NCBI RefSeq assembly: GCF_003428885.1
Contig: NZ_QQRU01000003.1
Coordinates: 1-64,000 of the forward strand
From: Streptococcus sp. LQJ-218
Lineage (GTDB): Bacteria > Bacillota > Bacilli > Lactobacillales > Streptococcaceae
Direction of reading: 5' to 3'
Length of the DNA stretch: 64,000 nt
This document shows, piece after piece, positions 11,830 through 21,706 of the stretch. Position numbers and translations under genes: made by a program. The notes beneath the pieces were generated by a model. It saw nothing but the letters and a program-made list of their open reading frames with translations, had not been told where the DNA came from and did not search any database. Numbering within the stretch: the first letter of the stretch is position 1; each line of letters starts with the position of its first letter.

Positions 11830-12600
11830 TTACAATTCTTCCTTGTAGTCATAGCCAAGTTCTTCAGCTAGTTTCGCGTATCCTTCACGTTCCAAGCGTG
11901 CAGCCAATTCTGGACCACCAGAAAGGACAACACGACCTTCCATCATAACGTGTACTACATCAGGTGTGATGTAGTTCAAAAGACGTTGGTAGTGAGTGAT
12001 AATCATAGCACCAAAGCCTTTACCACGCATAGCATTAACACCTTTAGAAACAACTTTAAGAGCGTCAATATCAAGACCAGAGTCAATCTCATCAAGAAGA
12101 GCAAAAGTTGGTTCCAACATCAAAAGTTGAAGAATTTCGTTACGTTTTTTCTCACCACCAGAGAAACCTTCGTTGAGATAACGCTCTGCCATTTCTTCTT
12201 TCATGTTGAGCAATTCCATTTTCTCATCCAATTTAGTGATGAACTCACGTACTGAAATTTTTTCGTCATCTTCTTTACCAGCATTCATAGCTGCACGAAG
12301 AAATTCAGCATTTGTAATTCCAGGAATTTCTGATGGGTATTGCATAGCAAGGAAAAGTCCCATACGCGCACGCTCGTCAACTTCCAATTCAAGGATGTTT
12401 ACGCCGTCAAACAAGACTTCTCCTTTGGTCACTTCATAGTTTGGATTTCCCATGATAGCGGCAGACAGAGTCGATTTACCAGTACCATTTGGTCCCATGA
12501 TAGCGGCGATTTCCCCTGTTTTCAGGGTCAAATTAACCCCTTTTAAAATTTCTTTTCCTTCAATTTCAACGTGAAGATCTTTGATCTCTAATACTGACAT
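11830..12600 (-). CDS. sufC: Fe-S cluster assembly ATPase SufC
   Basis: An ABC-type ATPase subunit of SufBC2D. Walker A is GPNGTGKST, the signature is FSGGEKKR, Walker B is FALLDEIDSG, and the H-loop is ITHYQR. The start at 12600 (MSVLEIKDLH) follows AAAGGAAC and gives 256 residues; the upstream in-frame start is not used by the family. First gene of sufCDSUB; a BOX element begins 75 bp upstream. Confidence 0.97.
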   Translation of the reverse strand: MSVLEIKDLHVEIEGKEILKGVNLTLKTGEIAAIMGPNGTGKSTLSAAIMGNPNYEVTKGEVLFDGVNILELEVDERARMGLFLAMQYPSEIPGITNAEFLRAAMNAGKEDDEKISVREFITKLDEKMELLNMKEEMAERYLNEGFSGGEKKRNEILQLLMLEPTFALLDEIDSGLDIDALKVVSKGVNAMRGKGFGAMIITHYQRLLNYITPDVVHVMMEGRVVLSGGPELAARLEREGYAKLAEELGYDYKEEL

Positions 12601-12674
12601 GATAGTTCCTTTCTTTTTTAAGGCCTTTACAATGCTTACTAGAAACATATTAGTTGTCTCTAGAAAATACGATA

Positions 12675-12872
12675 ATACTCAATGAAAATCAAAGAGCAAA
12701 CTAGGAAGCTGGCCGTAGCTCACTCAAAACATAGTTTTGAAGTTGTAGATAAAACTGACGAAGTCAGCTCAAAACACTGTTTTGAGGTTGTAGATAAGAC
12801 TGACAAAGTCAGTAACCATATATCTACGGCAAGGCGAAGCTGACGTGGTTTGAAGAGATTTTCGAAGAGTAT
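12675..12872. repeat. BOX element (boxA, two boxB-like units, boxC)
   Basis: It starts ATACTCAATGAAAATCAAAG and ends TTTTCGAAGAGTAT, with two internal GTTGTAGATAARACTGAC units about 45 bp apart. It lies in the upstream region of sufC, so its hairpins could affect suf expression. Confidence 0.9.
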
Positions 12873-12904
12873 AAAAGGTCAATAAATATACTTTTATAGT
12901 ATAA

Positions 12905-12930
12905 CAAAAAAAAGCCTAAAAGGCTTTGAT
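12905..12930 (-). terminator. Terminator of the rpsA-side/dnaX transcript
   Basis: On the minus strand AAAGCCTTTTAGGCTTT is followed by a T run, just past the DUF3272-like gene. Confidence 0.8.
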
Positions 12931-12949
12931 TTTGTCTAGAAGCTGAGGA

Positions 12950-13144
12950 CTAGTCTTTTCCTTTTAAATGCTGGTCAATGACATCTACAATCTTGCCCAT
13001 CAAGTAACTAACTCGGAAATTTCTAAAGAGTAAAATAGCCCAAAAGGCTGCCATAATATAGCGACCAGTCATCCAGGCTTCATTGAAAAAATAGGTCTCA
13101 GCAGCTGTAAACAGCGCGATAATAATAAATTGTTGTCTATTCAT
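12950..13144 (-). CDS. Small membrane protein, DUF3272-like
   Basis: A 64-residue protein with two hydrophobic segments (about 5-20 and 28-45) and a charged C-terminal tail. It resembles a streptococcal family annotated DUF3272, with no known function. It sits 27 bp after dnaX and before a terminator, so it is probably the last gene of that operon. The family name is from memory and less certain than the gene itself. Confidence 0.65.
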   Translation of the reverse strand: MNRQQFIIIALFTAAETYFFNEAWMTGRYIMAAFWAILLFRNFRVSYLMGKIVDVIDQHLKGKD

Positions 13145-13171
13145 AAACTTATTGTATCATGAAATCTTTCT

Positions 13172-14827
13172 TTAGTCTTCCTCTACCTTCACTTTATCAG
13201 CCAAAAATTCAAATCCTTCTGGAATCAGGCTTTCTTCTACTTCTTTTTCAGTTTGGGAGGATTTGGTTTTAGCTGAAAAGGCTGCGCGAACTTCTTTCCA
13301 TTCCGCCATGGAAATAGCTAAAATCTCGGGTGAAAAACCTGCTGCCTGACTGAGGATATTGCCAAACATAGTGTTAAGATTGTCCCGTTTCATGGTTTGA
13401 CCAGCATTGAAGTTAGACTCAAAAGCAAGAATAGCATGGTGTTCATTGGCCGCAACCGGTTGAGATCCGACTAGTAGAGCCTTGTCCGGCCCACCTAGAC
13501 TTTCAATCACCTCTCCCCAGGCATTTTGTAAACGAATCAAATTTTGACGTGCTAAATCAGGATTTTCAACGGCCTCTTGTAGGATAGATTGCACTTTATT
13601 GCGATCCACGCGATAGACCGTCTTGCCTGCTACTGGGCGACTAGGCGCTGGATTAGTTGGCTTAGCTACAGTTCCTACATTTTCGAGTTCTTGTTTGAGA
13701 CGCGCGACTTCCTGTCTCAGCGCAGATATTTCATGTTCAACTACCCCAGAAAGAGCTGGTTCAGGCTTAATATCTGCCAACCGAATGGTCATCATCTCAG
13801 CATAAATTTTGGGCTGCAAACTAGACTTAATATCTGCTAAACTGACTGTCGCCAAGCGAATCATTTCAAACAGATTTTCTTGAGGAAGTGCCAAATTTTC
13901 TACAAAGACTGGACTATGATGAGTGTTTTCTCCACCTGTTTGAACAATTAACAAATCTCTTAAATAGTGCAAAAGGTCGGTCACAAAACGAGTCATGCTC
14001 TTACCATTTTCAAAGAGAAGATTTAAGCATGCTAGGGCCTTTGGAGCATCCTGTTGAGACAAGGCAGCCACATAATCATCCAAGGCTGATAGGCTAATGG
14101 TGCCAGTAATTTCCTCAGAGATGGCATTCGTCAGTTCATTTCCTTGCGTCAAACTCAGGGCTTGATCTAAAATTGACAAGGCGTCTCGCATCCCACCTTC
14201 AGCCCGTCTGGCAATGATTTCCACAGCCTCTGGTTCAGAACTGATATTTTCTTTTTCTAAGATATAGCGAATATGTTCCTTAATATCCTGTGTCTTAATC
14301 GATTTAAACTCAAAACGTTGCACACGGGATAGAATAGTGGCAGGAATCTTGTGCAATTCAGTAGTTGCCAAAATAAAGACCACATTCTGTGTTGGTTCTT
14401 CCAGCGTCTTTAGGAGGGCATTAAAAGCCCCTGTAGACAGCATGTGAACCTCATCTATGATATAAACCTTATAACGAGCAAGGCTAGGCGCATAGGTAGA
14501 TTTATCACGAATTTCACGGATTTCATCCACCCCGTTATTAGAGGCCGCATCCATTTCAATGACATCTTCTAAACTACCGTCCGTCACTGCTTGACAAATA
14601 TAACAGTTATTACAAGGTTCCCCACCAACTTGATTTGGACAGTTCATAGCTTTGGCAAAAATCTTGGCTACACTGGTTTTTCCCGTTCCACGTGGACCAG
14701 AAAAAAGATAGGCATGACTTATTTTCTCTTGTTCTACTGCTTGTTTAAGAGTTTTAGCCACAACTTCCTGTCCAACCAACTGGGAAAAGTTTTGACTTCT
14801 ATATTTTCGATAAAGTGCTTGATACAT
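13172..14827 (-). CDS. dnaX: DNA polymerase III subunit gamma/tau
   Basis: The clamp-loader ATPase. AAA+ motifs are GPRGTGKT (about 45-52), zinc-binding CPNQVGGEPCNNCYIC, DEVHML and the sensor region TTELHKIP. Domain III follows, then a charged tau-like C-terminal region. The start at 14827 ([10 protein letters not shown]) overlaps the stop of the preceding gene by one base (TAATG), which fixes the start and gives 551 residues. No programmed-frameshift site was identified. Confidence 0.96.
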   Translation of the reverse strand: MYQALYRKYRSQNFSQLVGQEVVAKTLKQAVEQEKISHAYLFSGPRGTGKTSVAKIFAKAMNCPNQVGGEPCNNCYICQAVTDGSLEDVIEMDAASNNGVDEIREIRDKSTYAPSLARYKVYIIDEVHMLSTGAFNALLKTLEEPTQNVVFILATTELHKIPATILSRVQRFEFKSIKTQDIKEHIRYILEKENISSEPEAVEIIARRAEGGMRDALSILDQALSLTQGNELTNAISEEITGTISLSALDDYVAALSQQDAPKALACLNLLFENGKSMTRFVTDLLHYLRDLLIVQTGGENTHHSPVFVENLALPQENLFEMIRLATVSLADIKSSLQPKIYAEMMTIRLADIKPEPALSGVVEHEISALRQEVARLKQELENVGTVAKPTNPAPSRPVAGKTVYRVDRNKVQSILQEAVENPDLARQNLIRLQNAWGEVIESLGGPDKALLVGSQPVAANEHHAILAFESNFNAGQTMKRDNLNTMFGNILSQAAGFSPEILAISMAEWKEVRAAFSAKTKSSQTEKEVEESLIPEGFEFLADKVKVEED

Positions 14828-15324
14828 TAGGCTTTCTCCCCAAACATTGTAAAGTCCCATTCTGTCTTTTCAAGCAAAATAGCGACAAATTGTTCCAGAT
14901 AATCTCGATCCATAGCATCATAATCATCAATTTCTGAAGAATCCAAATCTAGAACTCCAAGTAATTGACCATTCTTTATCATCGGCACAACAATTTCACT
15001 TTTAGCACTACTATCACAAGAAATATAGTTGGGATAAATTGTTACATCTCCAACAACAACAGTTTCCTGAAAGTGAGCTGCCTCACCACAAACACCTTTT
15101 CCTAGCGCAATACGGATACAAGAAACACCGCCTTGGAAAGGACCTAAAACCAATTCCTTTCCGTCAAACAAATAAAAGCCTGCAAAGACAGTATTGGAAA
15201 AGCGTGACTTTAGAAGAGCACTAGCGTTGGAAAGATTAGCCAAAACATTAGTTTCTCCTTCCAATAAAAAAGATAGCTCCTCATTTAACGTTTGATAACG
15301 TGATTGTTTTTCTGATTCTAACAT
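14827..15324 (-). CDS. GAF-domain free methionine-R-sulfoxide reductase
   Basis: A fRMsr-type enzyme that reduces free methionine-(R)-sulfoxide. The 165-residue GAF domain keeps the three cysteines at 69, 79 and 103, with the 10- and 24-residue spacing of the E. coli enzyme. It overlaps the start of dnaX by one base. Activity is inferred from the conserved cysteines. Confidence 0.88.
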   Translation of the reverse strand: MLESEKQSRYQTLNEELSFLLEGETNVLANLSNASALLKSRFSNTVFAGFYLFDGKELVLGPFQGGVSCIRIALGKGVCGEAAHFQETVVVGDVTIYPNYISCDSSAKSEIVVPMIKNGQLLGVLDLDSSEIDDYDAMDRDYLEQFVAILLEKTEWDFTMFGEKA

Positions 15325-15361
15325 AGAACTATTATATCAAAAAAAGACTTACAGACAAAAG

Positions 15362-15395
15362 AAAAATCCTTTGTTTTGTAAACAAAGGATTTTGT
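15362..15395 (-). terminator. Terminator of rpsA
   Basis: AATCCTTTG and CAAAGGATT arms are followed by a T-rich run on the minus strand; the hairpin lies between rpsA and the GAF gene. Confidence 0.8.
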
Positions 15396-15410
15396 GAATT
15401 TTCAATTTGA

Positions 15411-16613
15411 TTAAAGTTCGATATCACCGAACAAGTCAGCCATTGAGAATCCTGTTTGTGTTTCTGGAAGTTCGAAATCACGTCTTTCTTGACGTTTTGG
15501 ACGACGTGGACGAGCAGCACGTTTTTCTTCTTTTTGTCCTTCTTCTTGAGCTGGACGCTCTTCAAGAGCTTTGATAGAAAGTGATACGCGCTCTGCATCT
15601 GCGTTAACATCAAGAACTTTAACTTTGACTTCTTGACCAACTTTAAGAGCTTCTTTTGGATTTTCAATACGTTTGTGTGAAATTTGTGATACGTGAACAA
15701 GTCCATCAATACCTGGCAATACTTCAACAAATGCACCGAAGTCAGTCAAACGTTTAACTGTTCCTTCAACTACATCACCTTTAGCTAATTTTTGCTCAAC
15801 GCCATCCCATGGTCCAGGTGTCGTTGCTTTAAGTGAAAGTGATACACGTCCTTCTTCTTCGTTAAGATCAAGGATTTTCACTTCAATTTCTTCACCAACA
15901 GATACAACTGATTTTGGTGAAACATTACGTTCATGTGACAATTCAGTCAAGTGAACCAATCCATCAACACCACCAAGGTCGATGAAAGCACCGAAGCTTG
16001 TGATACGAGCAACTTTACCAGTTACTACATCACCAACAGCCAATTTACTGAATACTTCAGCGCGAGCTGCTGCAGTAGCTGCTTCAACAACTTCACGACG
16101 TGAAAGGATAAAGCGGTTTTCTTTAGGGTCAACTTCTTTAATTTTAGCATCAAATTCTTGACCTACAAAACGCTCAGTGTTACGTACGAAACGAGTATCC
16201 AACATTGAAGCTGGGATAAATCCACGAACACCTTCAAATTCTACTGAAAGTCCACCTTTAACGGCACGAGTTCCTTTAACAGTAACAACTTCTTCTTCAC
16301 GACCAACAAGTTTGTCCCATGCTTTGCGAGCTTCAAGGCGTTTTTTAGATACAAGGTATGTAACTGTATCAGTATCTTTACCAACTACTTGACGAAGTAC
16401 AAGAACATCCAATACTTCTCCTACTTTAACAAAGTCATTGATATCTGCATCGCGATCGTTTGTCAATTCGCGAAGAGTCAAGACACCTTCAACACCAGTT
16501 CCAGAGATTGCAACGTTAGCTTGAGTCGCATCAACTGTCAATACTTCAGCACTAACAACATCACCAGTCTCAACTTGGCTAACACTATTTAGCAAATCTT
16601 CAAATTCGTTCAT
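15411..16613 (-). CDS. rpsA: Ribosomal protein S1 (four S1 domains)
   Basis: An RNA-binding S1 protein of the shorter Gram-positive type, 400 residues. Four S1 repeats run from about 15-85, 100-170, 190-260 and 275-345, the last two with GxVxxxxxFGAFxxL signatures ([10 protein letters not shown] and [10 protein letters not shown]). A basic and acidic tail follows. GGAGG lies upstream of the start. Own terminator at 15362-15395. Confidence 0.95.
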   Translation of the reverse strand: MNEFEDLLNSVSQVETGDVVSAEVLTVDATQANVAISGTGVEGVLTLRELTNDRDADINDFVKVGEVLDVLVLRQVVGKDTDTVTYLVSKKRLEARKAWDKLVGREEEVVTVKGTRAVKGGLSVEFEGVRGFIPASMLDTRFVRNTERFVGQEFDAKIKEVDPKENRFILSRREVVEAATAAARAEVFSKLAVGDVVTGKVARITSFGAFIDLGGVDGLVHLTELSHERNVSPKSVVSVGEEIEVKILDLNEEEGRVSLSLKATTPGPWDGVEQKLAKGDVVEGTVKRLTDFGAFVEVLPGIDGLVHVSQISHKRIENPKEALKVGQEVKVKVLDVNADAERVSLSIKALEERPAQEEGQKEEKRAARPRRPKRQERRDFELPETQTGFSMADLFGDIEL

Positions 16614-16775
16614 CTAAAAAATCCTCCAACAATCAAGTTTTTCTTAAACTTGACATACTTATAATTTTTTTCCTAAGCACCCGCAAGAACATGTTCATAA
16701 CGTTCACGTCTTTCAATTATAAAAATAAAATACCCTAAGATATTTTGCCTTTTATCTTGATCATTACCTAAGAAC

Positions 16776-16846
16776 TGGGGTAGCTGGATTCGAACCAACG
16801 CATGAGGGAGTCAAAGTCCCTTGCCTTACCGCTTGGCTATACCCCA
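16776..16846 (-). tRNA. tRNA-Gln (anticodon TTG)
   Basis: On the minus strand it begins TGGGGTA and ends TACCCCA. The anticodon loop CTTTGAC sits on stem AGGGA/TCCCT, and the T-loop is GGTTCGAATCC. No CCA is encoded. It is 10 bp from tRNA-Tyr and probably in the same transcript. Confidence 0.95.
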
Positions 16847-16856
16847 TTGATGAAAT

Positions 16857-16936
16857 GGAGAGAGAGGGATTCGAACCCCCGAACCCGAAGGAGCGGATTT
16901 ACAGTCCGCCGCGTTTAGCCTCTTCGCTATCTCTCC
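16857..16936 (-). tRNA. tRNA-Tyr (anticodon GTA)
   Basis: On the minus strand it begins GGAGAGATAG and ends CTCTCTCC. The anticodon loop is CTGTAAA on stem GCGGA/TCCGC. A long variable arm (class II), as expected for bacterial tRNA-Tyr, gives 80 nt without CCA. Confidence 0.96.
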
Positions 16937-16985
16937 TACAATCAACTTGAATCATTATATCATGAAAATTTCAAAAAAACAAGAC

Positions 16986-17216
16986 TTATTTTGCTAAATT
17001 ATAATTTTCAATCAAAATTTCCACAGCTTTTTCCAATTTTTTATAAAAACTATCGACATTCCCATTCTTTATGATGGCAAATTGTCCATCTAATTCGGCA
17101 ATTTCCCCGATAACTTTTTTACCAATTGTCAAGGTATAGCCTTCGAAACTGTCTTTTCCTACATTAACCTTGGCATCTGCTACTTGAATTTCGATTTTTT
17201 TATCTTTCTTACTCAT
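16986..17216 (-). CDS. DUF2969 family protein
   Basis: A 76-residue soluble, charged protein of the lactobacillales family DUF2969; function unknown. It starts MSKKDKKIEI and contains the KKVIGEIAELDGQF stretch. It lies directly upstream of the tRNA pair and follows a terminator, so it likely has its own promoter. Confidence 0.8.
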   Translation of the reverse strand: MSKKDKKIEIQVADAKVNVGKDSFEGYTLTIGKKVIGEIAELDGQFAIIKNGNVDSFYKKLEKAVEILIENYNLAK

Positions 17217-17272
17217 TTCATACCTCTCTTCACTTTTTCTATTTTACAAGAAAATCCTAAAACTAGCAAGAA

Positions 17273-17308
17273 AAAACTCTATATCAGGCTTCTCTGATAT
17301 AGAGTTTT
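17273..17308 (-). terminator. Strong terminator of the pcp operon
   Basis: A perfect 15-bp stem (17273-17287 with 17294-17308, core ACTCTATATCAG) and 6-nt loop, ending in a short T run on either strand. Confidence 0.9.
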
Positions 17309-17383
17309 ATATAAACAATCTCAATCGATTTAACATAGCTGGTAGTGAGTAAACAAGCATAATTGACTATTCTTTTTAGGTTA

Positions 17384-18028
17384 TTAGTGAGTTGCACCAC
17401 CTACTAACTGCAAATCCTTATCTTTGTAGTCTACAATAGCTTCAATAGCTACCTCTATGCCTCTTACAATATCACTTAGACTCATTCCTGCAGTATTCGG
17501 CTTATTTACTACTTGTTCCATCATATATGGAATATGCATGAAACCTGCTCTCATATTAGGGAATTTTTTATCTACTAAATAAAGAGCTTGGTACATCAAA
17601 TGATTGCAAACAAAGGTTCCTGCACTGTTGGATACAAATGCCGGAAGTCCCTGTTTTTTGATAGCTTGTACCATCGCTTTGATAGGTAAACTACTAAAAT
17701 AGGCCGATGCTCCATCAATACGAATCGGTGTATCAATTGGTTGATTGCCTTCGTTATCAGGTATGCGAGCATCATCTTGATTAATAGCCACGCGTTCAGG
17801 TGTTAAACCGGTCCTACCGCCTGCTTGTCCAATACAAAGTACAGCATCGGGTTGATATCGTAATATTTCTGCCTCTAAAACTTCTGACGACTTATAAAAA
17901 ACTGTTGGAATTTCTACCCAGCGAACCTCAGCCCCATTAATCTCAGATGGTAATAATTTTACAGCCTCCAAAGCTGGATTAATCTTTTCACCTCCAAAAG
18001 GATTAAAACCTGTAACCAATATTTTCAT
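17384..18028 (-). CDS. pcp: Pyrrolidone-carboxylate (pyroglutamyl) peptidase
   Basis: A cysteine peptidase (family C15) that removes N-terminal pyroglutamate from peptides; 214 residues, cytoplasmic. It opens with the family [13 protein letters not shown]. The glutamate motif is [14 protein letters not shown] and the catalytic cysteine is in [12 protein letters not shown]. The histidine follows in GFMHIPYM. It is 14 bp downstream of the DUF979 gene and is the last gene of a run starting at ilvE. Confidence 0.96.
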   Translation of the reverse strand: MKILVTGFNPFGGEKINPALEAVKLLPSEINGAEVRWVEIPTVFYKSSEVLEAEILRYQPDAVLCIGQAGGRTGLTPERVAINQDDARIPDNEGNQPIDTPIRIDGASAYFSSLPIKAMVQAIKKQGLPAFVSNSAGTFVCNHLMYQALYLVDKKFPNMRAGFMHIPYMMEQVVNKPNTAGMSLSDIVRGIEVAIEAIVDYKDKDLQLVGGATH

Positions 18029-18042
18029 TTTATTTTCCTTTA

Positions 18043-18966
18043 CTAAAATGCGAGAAAGTACATTAAGAATATGTGAACAACAATCATTACTAGAGCAACA
18101 CCTGCTTGAGCCTTTATAACGCCATTCTGATCTTTCATATCCATCAATGCTGCTGGTAGAGCGTTAAAATTAGCAGCCATTGGGGTCAGTAAGGTCCCAC
18201 AATAACCTGCTGTCATGGCAAGAGCACCAGCCATAATTGGATTAGCTCCCAGAGCAAATACAAAGGGAACTCCAACACCTGCTGTAATAACGGTGAATGC
18301 TGCAAAAGCATTTCCCATAATCATTGTGAATAGAACCATTCCAAGAACATATGCCAAAACTCCTATAAAGCGACTATCTGAAGGAACAATACCGCTAATT
18401 AGATGAGAGATAACATCACCAACACCTGCTACAGTAAAAATAGCTCCCAAAGCCCCTAATAATTGGGGAACAATCCCACTTGTTGAAACTTGCTGAGTCA
18501 TTCGATTATTTTCTGATAACAGACTCTTAGGGTGACTATTGGTAATCACAAGAACAGAAATCGTAGCAAACAAGGCGGCAATGCTAATCGAAATCTTGCT
18601 AAATTCTGGAATCATTTGCGCTAAGACCAACGCAAGTATTGCCATCAGCATAACTGGAATAAAAATTTTATTTTTCAATCTGTTAGATTCAATATTGGCT
18701 TTTATTTCATCTAAGGATGGCAAGGTTCCGACACGGACTTGCTTAAACAATGTTAACAGCGATAATAGGATTACAATAATACCAATACTCATATTTGGCA
18801 TATAGGAACCACCTATAAACGTAATAGACAATAGAGTCCAAAATGCAGATGTTCCAAATCGAACTGGGTTTGTTTTATCTTTATAACTACAATAGGCTGT
18901 GTGGAGAAATTGACAACCAATCACAATATAGGTCAACTCTAATAGTTGATTTGCCAACTCTGTCAT
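18043..18966 (-). CDS. DUF979 family membrane protein
   Basis: An integral membrane protein of 307 residues with about nine hydrophobic segments. It belongs to DUF979, which is regularly found next to DUF969. The 4-bp overlap with the DUF969 gene and 14-bp spacing to pcp suggest a two-part permease tied to pyroglutamyl peptides or free 5-oxoproline. The transport role is inferred from context only. Confidence 0.82.
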   Translation of the reverse strand: MTELANQLLELTYIVIGCQFLHTAYCSYKDKTNPVRFGTSAFWTLLSITFIGGSYMPNMSIGIIVILLSLLTLFKQVRVGTLPSLDEIKANIESNRLKNKIFIPVMLMAILALVLAQMIPEFSKISISIAALFATISVLVITNSHPKSLLSENNRMTQQVSTSGIVPQLLGALGAIFTVAGVGDVISHLISGIVPSDSRFIGVLAYVLGMVLFTMIMGNAFAAFTVITAGVGVPFVFALGANPIMAGALAMTAGYCGTLLTPMAANFNALPAALMDMKDQNGVIKAQAGVALVMIVVHIFLMYFLAF

Positions 18967-19652
18967 TTTTGTTCTCCTCCCCTAGTCTTTTCTGATGTCA
19001 ATTTTTTATCAAATAAATAATTGTAAATCCCCACTACAATAAGTGCTATAACAGCAACAATAATAGATGCAGAAGCAATCCCTGCATAATTGCTTTCATA
19101 GCCTAACTGATCTAATGTTCCCCCTATCAATAAGACTCCCCCAGCACCTACAAACGTATTTTGAGCAAAGAAATTTCCAAAATTTTCATTCGCAGCCGCA
19201 CGCGCTTTTATTGTCTCATCTTCAACCTCTGTTAACTTTCTACCTAATTGAGACTCTGCTGCTGCTTCTCCCATAGGTTGAACCAAAGGTCTGACAAACT
19301 GAGGATGTCCTCCTAGACGAATTGAAAAGAAACCAGCTAACTCTCGAATAAAGAAATAAACTGTATAGAAGTTTCCAACTGTCAGACCTTTAATCTTTCG
19401 AATCAAATCAATTGATCGTTGCTTGAGTCCAAAGGTTTCTGACAGCCCCACAAGAGGCAAGGTAACCATAAAAATCGTGAGCACTCGCTGATTGCTAAAT
19501 TCTTTTCCCAAAATCTCCAAAAATTCAACGAGAGAAACACCTGAAACTAAAGCTGTAACCAAACCAGCTAAGACTACTGTTGCAATTGTATCAAATTTTA
19601 AAATAAAACCCACAACAATGATTGCTATTCCTATTAGTTTAATCCACTCCAT
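18963..19652 (-). CDS. DUF969 family membrane protein
   Basis: A 229-residue membrane protein with about five hydrophobic segments and a conserved central charged loop containing RLGGHPQFVRPLVQPM. AAAGGAG precedes the start. It partners the DUF979 gene, with an ATGA overlap. Function not established; see the cluster note for the proposed link with Pcp. Confidence 0.82.
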   Translation of the reverse strand: MEWIKLIGIAIIVVGFILKFDTIATVVLAGLVTALVSGVSLVEFLEILGKEFSNQRVLTIFMVTLPLVGLSETFGLKQRSIDLIRKIKGLTVGNFYTVYFFIRELAGFFSIRLGGHPQFVRPLVQPMGEAAAESQLGRKLTEVEDETIKARAAANENFGNFFAQNTFVGAGGVLLIGGTLDQLGYESNYAGIASASIIVAVIALIVVGIYNYLFDKKLTSEKTRGGEQK

Positions 19653-19716
19653 ATCAAACTCCTTTACACCCCAAATGACAGTATTTTTAAAATTTTATCA
19701 AGAGCAATACCATTCT

Positions 19717-21684
19717 TTATTTAATATGTTTTTCTAGTTCTTTTTGGTACTTACCATTTGATTCTAATTTGTCTTTTTGCCATTTTTTCAGTGCTTCTTC
19801 ATATTCTTTTGTTGTAACGATATCTTTTTGCAATTTCATTCCTTTAAAGATATATGGGTCACCCTTAATACCAACTTGTGAGTATGGTTTTGAGAATGGC
19901 ACTACATTACTTACAACTGGAGAACCACCAGATGAGGCTGTCGGCATCAATAATGAACTATCTGTCAACCAAGCTTGAGCCTTAGCATATTTTTCATAAC
20001 GCTCTTCAAGATTCGTAGTTTCTGAGTCGGCTTCATCCAATAATTTCTTATACTGGTCTAAACCAAGTTGCGCTACAACATCCTTATCTTTCCCTTTAGT
20101 AATACCAAGGTGTTTCATAGCAGAACCTGATTTAGGATCCATGATATTCAAGTAAGATGCTGGGTCTTGATAACTTGGAGCCCATCCTGTACTGTTCAAA
20201 TCATAGTCTTTTTGAGAAGGAACACGTGCTTGTGAAGTAATTGTTTCCTTTTCATTATCTGTCATCTGAAGAACGTCGATAACAACATTTTCAGCACCAA
20301 GAGTTGATTCAATTGACTGTTTGAAAGAATTGCTTTGTTGAACGGCGATGGTATCTGTTTGTTCAACTGGGACATCCAAGTGAATTGGGAAAGTTACTCC
20401 TTTAGATTCCAAGTCTTTTTTCGCTTTTTCAAAAGCAGCTTTAGCCTTGTCAGGGTTGTAGATAGAATCCTTACCATCAACTAGCTCCACGTCCTTCCAT
20501 TGCTCACCATAGTTCACCAACTCTGCTTGAGCGATTTGACCAAAGTTCTTTCCACCTGCTTGCACAAAGTTGTCAGGAACGAGGCTGTTACGAATAATCT
20601 TATCCGCACCGTCTTCACCATTTAGCTGGGCAGCATAAGAATGGCGGTTGAAGGCAAAATTGATAGCCTGACGGAAGTCCTTATTAAGCATAGCTTCTTT
20701 TGTAGAAGTTTTTTGTTCTTCACTTGTTTTCGCAGTTTTATTGAATGACTGACGATTTACGTTAAAAGTGAAGTAATAGCTACTTGAGTCCTGTGGGCTA
20801 TAAGTGATTTTATCTCCGTATTGTTCCAAAGTTGAAGCAAAGTTTGAGCTACTTGGGAAGAGGCGGGCTGTCGTATAGGCACCTGAAGAGAAACTACGAA
20901 TCAAGGATTCTTGATCAGAACCATCGTAGTAAGTCAATTTAATCTTCTCAATTTTTACCTTTTCTTTATCCCAATAATTTGGATTTTTCTCGTATTCAAT
21001 CAACGATTTAGACGTCAAGGTCTTCAAAATATAGGGACCATTGTAGAGAATTCCTGCTGGAGTAACTGCTCCATAATCTTTACCTGACGCCTTCAAAAAC
21101 TCTTCATTCACAGGCAACATCGTTGCTGTTGTAACTTTAGAGTTCCAGAAGCTTTCTGGTTTGTTTAGGGTATATTCAACTGTATAATCGTCCAAGGCCT
21201 TGACACCAACTGTAGAGAAATCATTGGTCTCACCAGTCATATAAGCATCCAAGCCCTTGATTGAATTTTGGATGAGAGAAACACCGTCTGACTTGCCGTC
21301 AGCTACGTGTTTCAATCCTGTTACAAAGTCATGGGCTGTTACTTCTGCATATTCTTCACCTTCTGAAGTGTACCATTTAACCCCTTTACGAAGCTTATAG
21401 GTATAAGTCAAACCATCTTTTGAGACAGACCAATCTTCAGCTAAGGAAGGAATAACATTTCCGTATTGGTCGTTTTCCATCAAACCATCTACCACGTTTC
21501 CGATAATATCGGTTGTAGATGTACGAGTAGCTATGCTATAGTCCAAAGATGCTGGATCTACTGCATAGACATATGAAAATGTTGTCGGTGCATCTGCTTC
21601 TTTATCAGCTTTTCCACAAGCTACTAAAAGAGCTGTTGTACTCAGGACCACTCCTGCTGTTAAGAGCCACTTTTTCGATTTCAT
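19717..21684 (-). CDS. Oligopeptide ABC transporter substrate-binding lipoprotein (AliA/AliB/OppA type)
   Basis: A SBP_bac_5 family peptide-binding lipoprotein, 655 residues. The signal peptide ends in the lipobox LLVACG with lipidated Cys23. The family region begins YVYAVDPASLDY and includes LAEDWSVSKDGLTYTYKLR. No permease or ATPase lies nearby, so like AliA/AliB it would use the Ami/Opp permease encoded elsewhere. It is 22 bp after ilvE, with AAAGGAG before the start. Ligand unknown. Confidence 0.92.
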   Translation of the reverse strand: MKSKKWLLTAGVVLSTTALLVACGKADKEADAPTTFSYVYAVDPASLDYSIATRTSTTDIIGNVVDGLMENDQYGNVIPSLAEDWSVSKDGLTYTYKLRKGVKWYTSEGEEYAEVTAHDFVTGLKHVADGKSDGVSLIQNSIKGLDAYMTGETNDFSTVGVKALDDYTVEYTLNKPESFWNSKVTTATMLPVNEEFLKASGKDYGAVTPAGILYNGPYILKTLTSKSLIEYEKNPNYWDKEKVKIEKIKLTYYDGSDQESLIRSFSSGAYTTARLFPSSSNFASTLEQYGDKITYSPQDSSSYYFTFNVNRQSFNKTAKTSEEQKTSTKEAMLNKDFRQAINFAFNRHSYAAQLNGEDGADKIIRNSLVPDNFVQAGGKNFGQIAQAELVNYGEQWKDVELVDGKDSIYNPDKAKAAFEKAKKDLESKGVTFPIHLDVPVEQTDTIAVQQSNSFKQSIESTLGAENVVIDVLQMTDNEKETITSQARVPSQKDYDLNSTGWAPSYQDPASYLNIMDPKSGSAMKHLGITKGKDKDVVAQLGLDQYKKLLDEADSETTNLEERYEKYAKAQAWLTDSSLLMPTASSGGSPVVSNVVPFSKPYSQVGIKGDPYIFKGMKLQKDIVTTKEYEEALKKWQKDKLESNGKYQKELEKHIK

Positions 21685-21706
21685 AAAAAATCTCCTTTAG
21701 TTAATT

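Noticed and set aside
15332-15736. A 134-codon lysine-rich frame overlapping the end of rpsA on the same strand
   Set aside because: It overlaps the fourth S1 domain and terminator of rpsA in another frame, and its lysine/leucine run is a by-product of the codon pattern.
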